A stretch of 64,000 nucleotides of DNA from assembly GCA_938002655.1 (NCBI GenBank), contig CALLAC010000007.1:1-64000 (forward strand), given 5' to 3'. The DNA comes from an uncultured Cytophagales bacterium. Its GTDB lineage: Bacteria > Bacteroidota > Bacteroidia > Cytophagales > Thermonemataceae. How positions within the stretch are numbered: position 1 is the first letter of the stretch; every line of letters starts with the position of its first letter. Made by a program: the position numbers and the translations under genes. The notes beneath the pieces were generated by a model. That model made no database searches. It was not told the DNA's origin and saw nothing but the letters and a program-made list of their open reading frames with translations. Below, piece by piece: positions 44,985-53,339 of the stretch.

Positions 44985-45518
44985 TTAGGATTTCTTTTCT
45001 TCCAGAGTTTTGAGAATACCAGCAATCTTGCCGCCTTGTCCTTGCAAAGCCCCGATAAGGTTTGCCATAGGCGATTGCAATAAGCCGATAATTTCTCCTA
45101 AGAGTTCAGTTTTAGACTTAACATTGCAAAGAGCTTCTAATTGGTGGTCGCCAATATAGAGCGAGGTATCTATAGAAGCGGCTTTGATGATGGGTTTTTC
45201 GGTATTATTTTTCTTTCTGAAATCCTTAATCAGGCGAGCAGGCTTATTACCTGTATCAGAAAACATTACTGCCGAATACCCTTTCAAAACTTTTTCATCT
45301 ACAAAAGGCTTGTAGTCTGTATCCAAAGCCTCTAATGCCTTTTTGATAAGCGAATTTTTTACTACTCGGTACTCAATTTTGGCATTGAAGCAAGCTCTAC
45401 GCAAGTCGTTGTCCTTTGCTACTGAAAATCCGCTGGCATCAACGATATAGAAATAAGGAGTATTAGCGAATTTTTCTTTCAACTCCTCAATGATAGCAGT
45501 TTTTTCCTCTCTTGTCAT
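44985..45518 (-). CDS. rplJ: 50S ribosomal protein L10
   Basis: The 177-residue protein anchors L7/L12 dimers on 23S rRNA. It shows the family pattern FYIVDASGFSVAKDNDLRR, split after SGFS, EYRVVKNSLIKKALEA and the C-terminal stalk helix ALQGQGGKIAGILKTLEEKK. Its ATG overlaps the last base of the rplA stop (TAATG), so there is no room for the separate L10 leader seen in many bacteria; translation must be coupled to rplA. Confidence 0.98.
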   Translation of the reverse strand: MTREEKTAIIEELKEKFANTPYFYIVDASGFSVAKDNDLRRACFNAKIEYRVVKNSLIKKALEALDTDYKPFVDEKVLKGYSAVMFSDTGNKPARLIKDFRKKNNTEKPIIKAASIDTSLYIGDHQLEALCNVKSKTELLGEIIGLLQSPMANLIGALQGQGGKIAGILKTLEEKKS

Positions 45519-46210
45519 TAGATTACAGTAGTTTTATCAATACGAACTCCTGGACTCATCGTAGAAGAAAGCGATATAGATTTAATGTAAGTACCTTTTG
45601 CAGAAGCTGGCTTGAGCTTTTGTACTACACTGATGAGTTCCATTGCATTTTCAGCGATTTTTTCAGGAGAGAAAGAAATCTTGCCAATGGAAGTATGGAT
45701 AATGCCTGTTTTATCCACCTTGAAATCAATTTTACCTGCTTTTACTTCCTTGACAGCCTTACCAATCTCCATCGTTACGGTACCAGACTTGGGGTTAGGC
45801 ATCAGTCCGCGAGGACCTAAGATTTTTCCCAAACGTCCTACTTTTGCCATAGCCGTAGGGGTAGTGATAATGACGTCAACGTCAGTCCAGCCACTTTCAA
45901 TTTTGGCGATGTATTCGTCCATCCCAACATAATCGGCACCAGCGGCTTTGGCTTCATCTTCCTTATCAGGCGGGCAGAGTACGAGCACGCGTACCTCTTT
46001 TCCTACTCCGTGGGGCAAGGCAACTACTCCTCTCACCATTTGGTCTGATTTGCGAGGGTCTACACCTAGGCGAATATCAATATCCACCGAGGCATCAAAC
46101 TTGGTGAAAGTGATGTCTTTTAAGATTTTAGCCGCATCCATCAAAGAGTAGCTTTTGGTATTATCGTATTTAGCGAGTGCCGCCTTTCTGTTTTTCGTCA
46201 GTTTTGCCAT
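45518..46210 (-). CDS. rplA: 50S ribosomal protein L1
   Basis: The 230-residue protein binds the L1 stalk of 23S rRNA and in other bacteria represses its own mRNA. Typical segments are [20 protein letters not shown], split at [43 protein letters not shown] as [20 protein letters not shown], and the C-terminal [13 protein letters not shown]. It follows rplK after 13 bases. Confidence 0.98.
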   Translation of the reverse strand: MAKLTKNRKAALAKYDNTKSYSLMDAAKILKDITFTKFDASVDIDIRLGVDPRKSDQMVRGVVALPHGVGKEVRVLVLCPPDKEDEAKAAGADYVGMDEYIAKIESGWTDVDVIITTPTAMAKVGRLGKILGPRGLMPNPKSGTVTMEIGKAVKEVKAGKIDFKVDKTGIIHTSIGKISFSPEKIAENAMELISVVQKLKPASAKGTYIKSISLSSTMSPGVRIDKTTVI

Positions 46211-46223
46211 TGTGTTTGCAGTT

Positions 46224-46670
46224 TTAGTTGTTCTCCCAAGGAGCTTTGCCTGTTACGGTAATTCCCAAACTGCGAGCCGTTCCTGCTACCATACGCATAG
46301 CCGATTCTATGGTGAAGCAATTCAAATCGGGCATTTTGATTTCAGCTACTTGCTTGATTTGCTCCCAAGTAACCGAACCGATTTTCTTACGATTCGGCTC
46401 TGCCGAACCTGTTTGCTTCTTGATTAGGTCTTTGAGTAAAACAGCTGTAGGAGGCGTTTTTACGACAAAATCAAAAGACTTATCGGTGTAATACGTAATG
46501 AGCACAGGTAATACCTGACCTTGCTTGTCTTGGGTACGGGCATTGAACTGCTTGCAGAACTCCATGATATTGATACCCTTTGAACCCAAAGCAGGTCCGA
46601 TAGGAGGCGAAGGGTTTGCCTGTCCGCCTTTTACTTGCAGTTTGAGGTATCCTGCTACTTCTTTTGCCAT
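46224..46670 (-). CDS. rplK: 50S ribosomal protein L11
   Basis: L11 binds the GTPase centre of 23S rRNA. The 148-residue protein has the N-terminal [20 protein letters not shown] and the C-terminal rRNA-binding domain ([19 protein letters not shown], then [16 protein letters not shown]). The 173-base leader to nusG carries a dyad that may serve L1-mediated control. Confidence 0.98.
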   Translation of the reverse strand: MAKEVAGYLKLQVKGGQANPSPPIGPALGSKGINIMEFCKQFNARTQDKQGQVLPVLITYYTDKSFDFVVKTPPTAVLLKDLIKKQTGSAEPNRKKIGSVTWEQIKQVAEIKMPDLNCFTIESAMRMVAGTARSLGITVTGKAPWENN

Positions 46671-46701
46671 TGTTTTTTTATATTTTTTGTTTTTGTTTGG
46701 G

Positions 46702-46739
46702 GCTTGTTGCTATTGGTTTGGAAGCTAACCACAACAAGC
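46702..46739 (-). promoter_or_regulatory. Dyad in the rplK leader
   Basis: GCTTGTTG (46702-46709) and CAACAAGC (46732-46739) pair; inside, GGTT (46715-46718) and AACC (46727-46730) pair with an asymmetric internal loop. It lies 32-69 bases before the rplK ATG. L1 represses rplK-rplA by binding a leader hairpin in E. coli; that this dyad has that role is inference. Confidence 0.5.
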
Positions 46740-46843
46740 AGTGCGTAACATTTATATTTTATGGAAACGAGAGGCTTTTCTGAATGGTTGAAGTTGTGTG
46801 TTTATAAATTTTCTTACTTTCAACCTTCTTTAAGCTTTTTCTT

Positions 46844-47434
46844 TTAGTCTAACTTTTCTACCTGCATATAACTCAACTCCAAAGGGGTACTTCTGCCAAA
46901 CACTTTTACCATTACATCTAATTTTTTTCTTTCATCATACACTTGCTCTACTACGGCATCAAAGCCGCTGAAAGGTCCGTCTATTACGCGTACATGCTCG
47001 CCTACGATGAAAGAGGCTTCTGTTTTTACGGCACTTTCTTCTTGTTCATCTACTTTGCCCAAAATTCTGTTTACTTCCGATTGCCGTAAAGGGGTAGGCA
47101 TTTTAGTATAACCCTTTTTGCCTTGTGTATCGGTTTCGTCTTCGCGTGCAGTACCTTCTAAAAAACCTAAAACGCCAGGTATGTTTTTGAGCGTGTGCAG
47201 AGCTTCTCCATGCGAAAGGTCGGCATATACCAAGATATAACCTGGGAAAAAGGTTTTTTCTCTTACCTTCTTTTTACCATTACGAACTTCATATACTTTT
47301 TCAGTGGGAATAAGCACTTGTGGTACGTATTCCTGTAATTTTTGGCGAGCAATTTCATTATCTATGTAAGTTTTCACTTTTTTTTCTTGCCCTGCTACTG
47401 CTCGCAATACATACCAGTTTAGCTTGCTACTCAT
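46844..47434 (-). CDS. nusG: Transcription termination/antitermination protein NusG
   Basis: From the ATG at 47434 the protein has 196 residues (a TTG two codons upstream is in frame). The NGN domain starts with NWYVLRAVAGQEKKVKTYID and has REKTFFPGYILVYADL. The C-terminal KOW domain reads VGEHVRVIDGPFSGFDAVVE. Between them is a charged linker of about 25 residues (EDETDTQGKKGYTKMP) that is longer than in E. coli. NusG couples RNA polymerase to Rho or the ribosome. Confidence 0.98.
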   Translation of the reverse strand: MSSKLNWYVLRAVAGQEKKVKTYIDNEIARQKLQEYVPQVLIPTEKVYEVRNGKKKVREKTFFPGYILVYADLSHGEALHTLKNIPGVLGFLEGTAREDETDTQGKKGYTKMPTPLRQSEVNRILGKVDEQEESAVKTEASFIVGEHVRVIDGPFSGFDAVVEQVYDERKKLDVMVKVFGRSTPLELSYMQVEKLD

Positions 47435-47468
47435 TGCCAATTCAATTTACAGACTTTCACTTGCAGTG

Positions 47469-47678
47469 TTATTTGGTACTTTTGTACCAGATTTTAAGCC
47501 CTTCTTCGAGTGCTTTATCTATCACAAAGCCGATAATCAAGGCAAAAATTAAAGATGCAACAAGTACTAAAATCGTCTGATTTTGTAAAGTGCTATATTT
47601 GAGCCAAGTGACTTTATGCACTAGTTCATCATACGATTCAGCTAAAAAATTTCTTATTTTTGTTACAAAATTTGCCAT
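47469..47678 (-). CDS. secE: Preprotein translocase subunit SecE
   Basis: The 69-residue single-span SecE braces SecY in the Sec channel. The amphipathic cytoplasmic helix (NFLAESYDELVHKVTWLKYS) with the conserved TW and the transmembrane helix (TILVLVASLIFALIIGFVID) are clear. It lies between tRNA-Trp and nusG, the normal order in Bacteroidota. Confidence 0.97.
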   Translation of the reverse strand: MANFVTKIRNFLAESYDELVHKVTWLKYSTLQNQTILVLVASLIFALIIGFVIDKALEEGLKIWYKSTK

Positions 47679-47693
47679 TTTTTTCTATGTTTG

Positions 47694-47764
47694 CACGGGT
47701 GGAGAGATTCGAACTCCCATCAACGGTTTTGGAGACCGCTATTCTACCCTTGAACTACACCCGT
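47694..47764 (-). tRNA. tRNA-Trp (anticodon CCA)
   Basis: Reading the minus strand from 47764, ACGGGTG pairs with CACCCGT (47695-47701), the anticodon arm GCGGT-CTCCAAA-ACCGT gives CCA, and the T arm contains GTTCGAATC. The discriminator base is G and the 3' CCA is not encoded. It heads the secE-nusG cluster. Confidence 0.96.
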
Positions 47765-47790
47765 AAAAAAACACTCTTACAAACGGAGTG

Positions 47791-47822
47791 CAAATCTACG
47801 GAAAAGAAAATTATTGTCCAAA
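47791..47822 (-). promoter_or_regulatory. Promoter of tRNA-Trp-secE-nusG
   Basis: On the minus strand TTTG (47819-47822), 20 bases and TAGATTTG (47791-47798), full consensus. Transcription would begin about 20 bases before the tRNA. Confidence 0.7.
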
Positions 47823-47829
47823 CAAAAAT

Positions 47830-48510
47830 TTATTTTTTTGTCAAAATTTCTGCCCATAGCAAATCTTCGGGCGTAGTGATTTTTATATTTTCGTAGTTTC
47901 CTTCTATAAGAGTAACCGAAAAACCTGCTTGTTCAAATACAGACGCATCATCGGTAATTTTCTCGCTATCAGGAACTTGCTGAAAGGCTTGCCAAATTTT
48001 ACCGAGTAAAAAAGTTTGTGGGGTTTGAATAAGTCGGAACTGCTCACGAGGTACATTTTCGCTTTGTTCTAATGCGTTTTTCAGTAAGCGAATAGAATCT
48101 TTGAGCGGCACCGAAGCTACCGCAGAACCTTGCTTTTGTGCTATTTCAAAACTCTTTTCAATTACCTCGGGCTTGACAAATGGACGCACCCCATCGTGAA
48201 TAGCTACCAGGGTATCTTCTGTAAAATTTTGTTCTATCAAACATTGTAAACCATTTTTTACAGACTGATAGCGAGTTTCGCCGCCTGCTACTAAATAGCC
48301 TTTGAATGTATAACGATGCTTCTTAGCAATACTTTGCCAAGTGTCAAATTCTGCTTGAGGCAAAACCAACACAATTTGCTCACAAATTTTTTCGAAAACA
48401 GCAAGTGTGTGCAACAAAATAGGTTTTCCTGCTATTTCCAAAAACTGTTTGGGCATATAGCTTCCCATACGTTTCCCACTTCCTCCTGCTACAATAAGAG
48501 CTATCTTCAT
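47830..48510 (-). CDS. ispD: 2-C-methyl-D-erythritol 4-phosphate cytidylyltransferase
   Basis: IspD makes CDP-methylerythritol in the MEP route to isoprenoids. The 226-residue protein has the nucleotide-binding LIVAGGSGKRMGSYMPKQFL, VLVLPQ as VLVLPQAEF, VAIHDGVRPFV with the metal-site Asp, and IQTPQTFLLGKI near the end. The gene's last bases adjoin the promoter of tRNA-Trp. Presence of the MEP rather than the mevalonate route is indicated. Confidence 0.95.
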   Translation of the reverse strand: MKIALIVAGGSGKRMGSYMPKQFLEIAGKPILLHTLAVFEKICEQIVLVLPQAEFDTWQSIAKKHRYTFKGYLVAGGETRYQSVKNGLQCLIEQNFTEDTLVAIHDGVRPFVKPEVIEKSFEIAQKQGSAVASVPLKDSIRLLKNALEQSENVPREQFRLIQTPQTFLLGKIWQAFQQVPDSEKITDDASVFEQAGFSVTLIEGNYENIKITTPEDLLWAEILTKK

Positions 48511-48675
48511 AGAGTATTTCTTTTAAGATTTGTAAGATGCAAAAATAACGTTTTGCAACACAAAATAACATGCTACAAAGCCGAACTCAAAACTACAACT
48601 GAAATTCATCGAAAATGCTACCATTAAAAATTTTTTCATTCAAAAATTTTTCATCATAAATTTACAATAAGCCGA

Positions 48676-48707
48676 TTTGTATTTCTACGAAAATTATTCT
48701 AACTTTG
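48676..48707 (+). promoter_or_regulatory. Promoter of the exported serine hydrolase gene
   Basis: TTTG (48676-48679), 20 bases and TAACTTTG (48700-48707), full consensus, 16 bases before the ATG. Confidence 0.7.
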
Positions 48708-48723
48708 GCAAAACCAAGAAAAG

Positions 48724-50244
48724 ATGCGTTTTAGAGCTTTTCTATGTGTGTTATGCTTGCCTGTATACCTTCTTGCTCAAAGTACGATTCAAGCAGATTT
48801 GAGCCAAATTTTTATGCGTTACAAGCTAATGGGTATGTCGGTAGTAGGAATTTGCAATGGAAAAGTATCTTTTAGTCATTATCAGGGTTTAGCCGATTTT
48901 CAGCGAAATATTCCCATAGATAGCAATACCAAATATCGTATTGCCTCTATTTCTAAGGCTATTACGGCAATGGCTCTGATGAAACTTTGGGAACAAGGAC
49001 TTTTTCAGCTTGATGATGATGTGGATAACTATCTTAATTTTTCTTTACGAAACCCCAATTTCCCAAGCAAAGCCATCACCTTTCGAATGTTGCTCTCGCA
49101 CACAGCTTCGCTCAACGATGGTTCGGGTTATGAAAATTTCTTAACTGATACCTACAACCATTCAACTCCACCCAATCTTTCTCAACTTCTCACGCCTTCG
49201 GGTTCGTATTACACAGCTAATATGTTCTTGAATCGTGAGCCAGGCACTTATTTTTCGTATGCAAATGTCAATTACGGAGTAATCGCTACACTTATTGAGC
49301 GAATCTCGGGCAAGCGTTTTGATGTTTTTTGTAAAGAAAATATTTTTCAGCCACTCGGTTTAGATGCTTCTTTCAATATCCAAGACCTGACAAATATCAA
49401 CCAAGTGGCGGTATTGTATCGGAAAACGGGTACAAATTGGGTGCCCCAACTAGATAATTACAATGGCGTGATGCCTCCTCCACGCAATTTGAGCACTTAT
49501 ACCATTGGTAACAATGGTTTTATATTTGCCCCACAAGGCGGATTACGTATTTCTGCCAAAGATTTGGGCATTTTAGCTCTGCTAATCATAAACAAAGGAA
49601 TTTACAACAATATTCGTATTTTAAATGCTTCTACCATACATACAATGCTGGAGCCTCAATGGGTGTACAACGGCACAAATGGTAACAATTATTACTGCCT
49701 CTTTAATGAATGGACTTTGGGGCTTCATAGCATTACCAATCGCTATCGCTGTGATGTAGTGCTTGGAAAAAAAATGATAGGACATGCAGGCGAAGCCTAC
49801 GGCTTAATTAGTGATTGGTATTTCAGTATTTCGAGCAAAGAAGCGGTTGTTTTTGTAACAAATGGCTCAGAAACTGCTTATGCTACTACTTCGCAATCGG
49901 CTTTTTATGCCGTAGAACACGAGATTTTTCAAGCTGTAAAAAAAGAATTGGACAGAGCCTGTGGGAGCAACGCCAACAATCCGCCGCCAGTAACGGCTTT
50001 GGAAAGTAATGAGTATTTTCAGATTTTGCCTAATCCTGCTCGTGAAAGCTTAGAAATACGATTTTTGCAAAGTGGAAACGCTCAAATTCGTTTTTTCAAC
50101 TATCAAGGCAAACTTATTGCAGAAGGAGATTCCAAAGGAAAAGCACAATTCAGCATCATGACGCAAAATTTACCCAAAGGGGTTTATTTCTTACACATTC
50201 GCACTTCTTATCTTTCAAAGCATATCAAAGTAGTTTTGGAGTAA
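48724..50244 (+). CDS. Serine hydrolase (beta-lactamase/class C type) secreted by T9SS
   Basis: The 506-residue protein has a signal peptide (about 1-19, YLLAQ). The serine hydrolase fold shows the SxxK motif in ASISKAITA (about 76), the YxN motif YANVNYG (about 179) and the third motif GHAGEAYG (about 355). Such enzymes include D-aminopeptidases, esterases and penicillin-binding proteins; a lactamase role is not implied. The last about 75 residues form a type A T9SS sorting domain (ILPNPARESLEIRF, IRFFNYQGKLI, LPKGVYFLHI), so it is exported through the type IX system and attached at or released from the surface. It shows that this organism has a T9SS. Confidence 0.92.
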   Translation: MRFRAFLCVLCLPVYLLAQSTIQADLSQIFMRYKLMGMSVVGICNGKVSFSHYQGLADFQRNIPIDSNTKYRIASISKAITAMALMKLWEQGLFQLDDDVDNYLNFSLRNPNFPSKAITFRMLLSHTASLNDGSGYENFLTDTYNHSTPPNLSQLLTPSGSYYTANMFLNREPGTYFSYANVNYGVIATLIERISGKRFDVFCKENIFQPLGLDASFNIQDLTNINQVAVLYRKTGTNWVPQLDNYNGVMPPPRNLSTYTIGNNGFIFAPQGGLRISAKDLGILALLIINKGIYNNIRILNASTIHTMLEPQWVYNGTNGNNYYCLFNEWTLGLHSITNRYRCDVVLGKKMIGHAGEAYGLISDWYFSISSKEAVVFVTNGSETAYATTSQSAFYAVEHEIFQAVKKELDRACGSNANNPPPVTALESNEYFQILPNPARESLEIRFLQSGNAQIRFFNYQGKLIAEGDSKGKAQFSIMTQNLPKGVYFLHIRTSYLSKHIKVVLE

Positions 50245-50305
50245 GTATTTTTTCTTTGTAATTTTACGCCTGCTACTTCACCTTCAACCCTTGAACTTCA
50301 ACTCT

Positions 50306-51853
50306 ATGTGGCTGAGCTTTCTGCTTTTCATTCCGCTGATAGCCTTTTTGGTAGTTGTGTTTTTGCCCCAAAAATTTGAAAACTATTCCAAAACAATTAC
50401 GATTACAGCTCATTCTTTGCTTTTGGTTGTAGCAGGGTATATCTACTTTTTCTTGCCCAAAAACTACACCGAGCCGCTTTGGTTTTTAGAAAAATACGAG
50501 TGGATACAATTGGATTGGGGCAGTTGGAAACTCAAAATAGATTATTTCCTTGGGCTTGATGGCTTCAATGCCAGTATTATTTTACTTGCCGCCATAGTAC
50601 TTTGGATTGGGTCTTGGGCTTCTTGGAATATTCATCAGAAAATCAAGAGCTATTTTGCTTTGTATTTGCTTTTAGCTACTTCTGTAATGGGTACATTTCT
50701 TGCACTAGATTTTTTCTTGTTTTTTGTATTTTTTGAATTTATGCTCTTGCCGATGTATTTCCTGATAGGTATATGGGGGGGCGAAAGACGTGAGTATGCT
50801 TCCATTAAGTTTTTTCTTTACACTTTATTGGGGTCTATATTCATACTGATTGCAATGATAGCTCTTTACCTTTCTGTAAATGAAGGCGATACGCATACTT
50901 TTAATTTGCTTGCGATGGCAAAAAAAGAAAATTTTGGGGCGAACAGCTATTTATCAGTGCAAAATAAAGACTTGCTTTGGGGGCAATCTTATCGGTTTTG
51001 GGTGTTTTGGCTTTTAATGATTGGTTTTTTGATAAAACTGCCTGCTGTGCCTTTTCATACGTGGCTACCTGATGCACACGTAGAAGCTCCTACGCCTATT
51101 TCGGTGGTACTAGCAGGAATTTTGCTCAAAATAGGTGGTTATGGTATCTTACGAATAGCCTATCCTATTTTTCCTGAAATTGCCATAGAAAACTCGTTGG
51201 TTATGGGTTTTTTAGGAATGATAGCTATTTTGTATGGAGCACTGAACGCTTTGGCACAGTTAGACCTCAAAAAAATGGTTGCTTACTCTTCCGTTTCACA
51301 TATGGGCTTTGTGCTGATTGGAATAGCTTCGCTTACGCCAGAAGGATGGAATGGAGCAGTTTTTCAGATGTTTAGCCACGGATTACTCTCAGCTTTACTT
51401 TTTGTGATAGTAGGCATTTTATACGATAAAGCCCATAGCCGCCAAATTGATGATTTTAGCGGACTTTTCAAGCTAATGCCTTCGTATAGTATGCTTGTTA
51501 CGCTTGCTTTTTTTGCTTCTTTGGGTTTACCTTTGTTTTCGGGCTTTATTGGCGAACTTTTTACCCTTATGGGGGGCTTCCAATCGAGATTGCTGCCTAC
51601 TTATGTCCCACTTTTAGGGACTTTGGGCGTAGTATTAGGAGCTGGATATTTCCTATGGACACTCCAAAGAATGTTTTTGGGCAAAACTTGGCTCAAAAAC
51701 CCTTCACTCTCTCTGACAGATATTTCTTGGAAAGAAAAAATTGTATTAGCTTGCATAGTGCTTTTGAGCCTGATTTTGGGAGTTTTCCCTCAAATTATTT
51801 TCCAAAGTACAGAAACAACAATTGCGGCACTCTTGCAAAAGTTTTTACAATGA
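50306..51853 (+). CDS. nuoM: NADH-quinone oxidoreductase subunit M
   Basis: NuoM is one of the three antiporter-like proton-pumping membrane subunits of complex I. From the ATG at 50306 it has 515 residues (a TTG five codons upstream is possible). It has about 14 hydrophobic helices. The invariant region HTWLPDAHVEAPTPISVVLA follows the lysine/glutamate helix; FFEFMLLPMYFLIGIWGG holds the key glutamate; LDLKKMVAYSSVSHMGFVL is the second conserved lysine helix. No other nuo gene is adjacent. The next gene starts inside its stop codon (ATGA). Confidence 0.93.
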   Translation: MWLSFLLFIPLIAFLVVVFLPQKFENYSKTITITAHSLLLVVAGYIYFFLPKNYTEPLWFLEKYEWIQLDWGSWKLKIDYFLGLDGFNASIILLAAIVLWIGSWASWNIHQKIKSYFALYLLLATSVMGTFLALDFFLFFVFFEFMLLPMYFLIGIWGGERREYASIKFFLYTLLGSIFILIAMIALYLSVNEGDTHTFNLLAMAKKENFGANSYLSVQNKDLLWGQSYRFWVFWLLMIGFLIKLPAVPFHTWLPDAHVEAPTPISVVLAGILLKIGGYGILRIAYPIFPEIAIENSLVMGFLGMIAILYGALNALAQLDLKKMVAYSSVSHMGFVLIGIASLTPEGWNGAVFQMFSHGLLSALLFVIVGILYDKAHSRQIDDFSGLFKLMPSYSMLVTLAFFASLGLPLFSGFIGELFTLMGGFQSRLLPTYVPLLGTLGVVLGAGYFLWTLQRMFLGKTWLKNPSLSLTDISWKEKIVLACIVLLSLILGVFPQIIFQSTETTIAALLQKFLQ

Positions 51854-52197
51854 AACAGCCATTTATGACAAAATTCGACGACGTTATCAAGGCTCAAATT
51901 TTAGATTTAGAGGGCTTTTATTCGCCTGATGACCTACTTATGTTTCTGCAAGAAAAATTTTTTTCTGCTTCCAAATGGCTTATTCGTACCGATAAGGCAA
52001 AGTTTGTGAGCAATTCGCTTTTAGAATGGATTTTTGCTAATTCACAAAATCAGCAAAAAACAGCTTTGGTATTTTCCAAAGAACTTTTTAGCAAAGAAAA
52101 ACTCCAATACTATAATTCCCAAAAACCGCAATTGGTGCGTTGTTTTAACAATCTTTTCGAAGCAAGAGCTTGGATTTTTAATAACTCACAACAATGA
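51850..52197 (+). CDS. Small protein of unknown function, between nuoM and a GlmU-like gene
   Basis: From the ATG that overlaps the nuoM stop the protein has 115 residues; a second ATG at 51868 is also possible. It has no signal peptide or membrane segment. The pattern of a short N-terminal helix, an alternating hydrophobic core (KWLIRTDKAKFVSNSLLEW, ALVFSKELF) and a final RCFNNLFEARAWIF resembles small STAS/SpoIIAA-like domains, but that is only a resemblance. Its own stop overlaps the ATG of the GlmU-like gene, so three genes are translationally linked. The frame also runs far upstream inside nuoM; that part is not coding. Confidence 0.7.
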   Translation: MKQPFMTKFDDVIKAQILDLEGFYSPDDLLMFLQEKFFSASKWLIRTDKAKFVSNSLLEWIFANSQNQQKTALVFSKELFSKEKLQYYNSQKPQLVRCFNNLFEARAWIFNNSQQ

Positions 52198-53339
52198 ACT
52201 TCATACTTTTTGATACCGCAATCGCCCATACATACTTATTGCCTCTTACTTTTGTAAGACCTGTCGCAGAAATTCGTATAGGAATTCTCACTATACGCGA
52301 AAAATGGGAAAACTATCTGCATACTTCTTGCTCTTGTTATAGCGAAAGTTATCTTTCAGGCAAGTATGCTACTCGTTGGGAAAAAGAAAATATCTTTATC
52401 AATGCTTCTGTACTGCCCAGCGAGGCGTTGGCTCAAAAGATTAAGAGTTTGGCTAATAAAGAAGCCATTTACGCAGAAAACAATATGCTCATAGCTTATC
52501 GGAACGAGGCACAAAAAAAAATTGTTTGGAAAGAACCTGTTCGTAGTATTATTTATCCTTTTGATATTTTTGTTCTCAATGGAGTTGAAATTCAAGCTGA
52601 TTTTCAGCGTATTACCAAAGGAAGAAAAAGTCAGCCGATTGAGGACAGATATACTATCGTCTATAAACCTGAAAACATTTTTATTGAAGAAGGTGCCGAT
52701 GTGAAAGCCTGTGTGCTCAATGCCGAAAAAGGGGTAATTTATGTTGGTAAAAATGCTCAAGTGCAAGAGATGAGTGTCATTCAAGGAAATTTTGCCTTGT
52801 GCGAGGGAGCAGTGGTAAATATCGGTGGGAAAATGCGAGGAGATACAACTATCGGAAATTATTGTAAAGTAGGAGGCGAAATCAGTAATTCTGTGTTTTT
52901 TGGCTATTCTAATAAGGCTCACGATGGTTTTTTGGGCAATTCTGTCATTGCCGAATGGTGCAATTTAGGAGCTGATACCAATACTTCTAATCTGAAAAAT
53001 ACTTATGGAAACGTAAAAATTTGGAACTATTTTACCAAAACTTTTATAGATACCCAAAGACAGTTTTGCGGATTGATTATGGGTGATTATTGCAAGACGG
53101 GAATCAATACAATGCTCAATACAGGAACAGTTGTAGGAATTTCTTGTAATATTTTCGGGGGCGATTTTCCACCAAAATTTATTCCTTCTTTTTCTTGGGG
53201 CGGTGCCAAAGGCTTTGAGCAGTACGAACTACCCAAAGCTTTTGAGGCTATTGAAAAAATGATGGCAAGACGCAACAAGACACTATCTGAGGAAGAAAAA
53301 GCAATTATCCAGCATTGTTATGAGCAAAGTGAGTTTTAG
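52194..53339 (+). CDS. GlmU-like family protein (left-handed beta-helix)
   Basis: The 381-residue protein matches the Bacteroidota GlmU-like family annotated as putative sugar nucleotidyltransferase. The N-terminal part (about 1-170) replaces the normal GT-A nucleotidyltransferase core: it starts FILFDTAIAHTYLLPLTFVRPVAEIR instead of the LxxGxGTRM loop, given in two pieces as FILFDTAIAHTYLLPL and TFVRPVAEIR. From about 195 to 340 come hexapeptide repeats (VGKNAQVQEM, IGNYCKVGGEI, GNSVIAEWCNLGA, MGDYCKTGINTML) of an acyltransferase beta-helix. The gene begins inside the previous stop and ends four bases into the convergent JmjC gene. Whether it has nucleotidyl- or acetyltransferase activity is not shown. 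Confidence 0.85.
   Translation: MNFILFDTAIAHTYLLPLTFVRPVAEIRIGILTIREKWENYLHTSCSCYSESYLSGKYATRWEKENIFINASVLPSEALAQKIKSLANKEAIYAENNMLIAYRNEAQKKIVWKEPVRSIIYPFDIFVLNGVEIQADFQRITKGRKSQPIEDRYTIVYKPENIFIEEGADVKACVLNAEKGVIYVGKNAQVQEMSVIQGNFALCEGAVVNIGGKMRGDTTIGNYCKVGGEISNSVFFGYSNKAHDGFLGNSVIAEWCNLGADTNTSNLKNTYGNVKIWNYFTKTFIDTQRQFCGLIMGDYCKTGINTMLNTGTVVGISCNIFGGDFPPKFIPSFSWGGAKGFEQYELPKAFEAIEKMMARRNKTLSEEEKAIIQHCYEQSEF

Noticed and set aside
36064-47678. Many long antisense frames in rpoB, rpoC and the ribosomal genes
   Set aside because: They mirror highly conserved coding sequence, lack promoters and have atypical composition.
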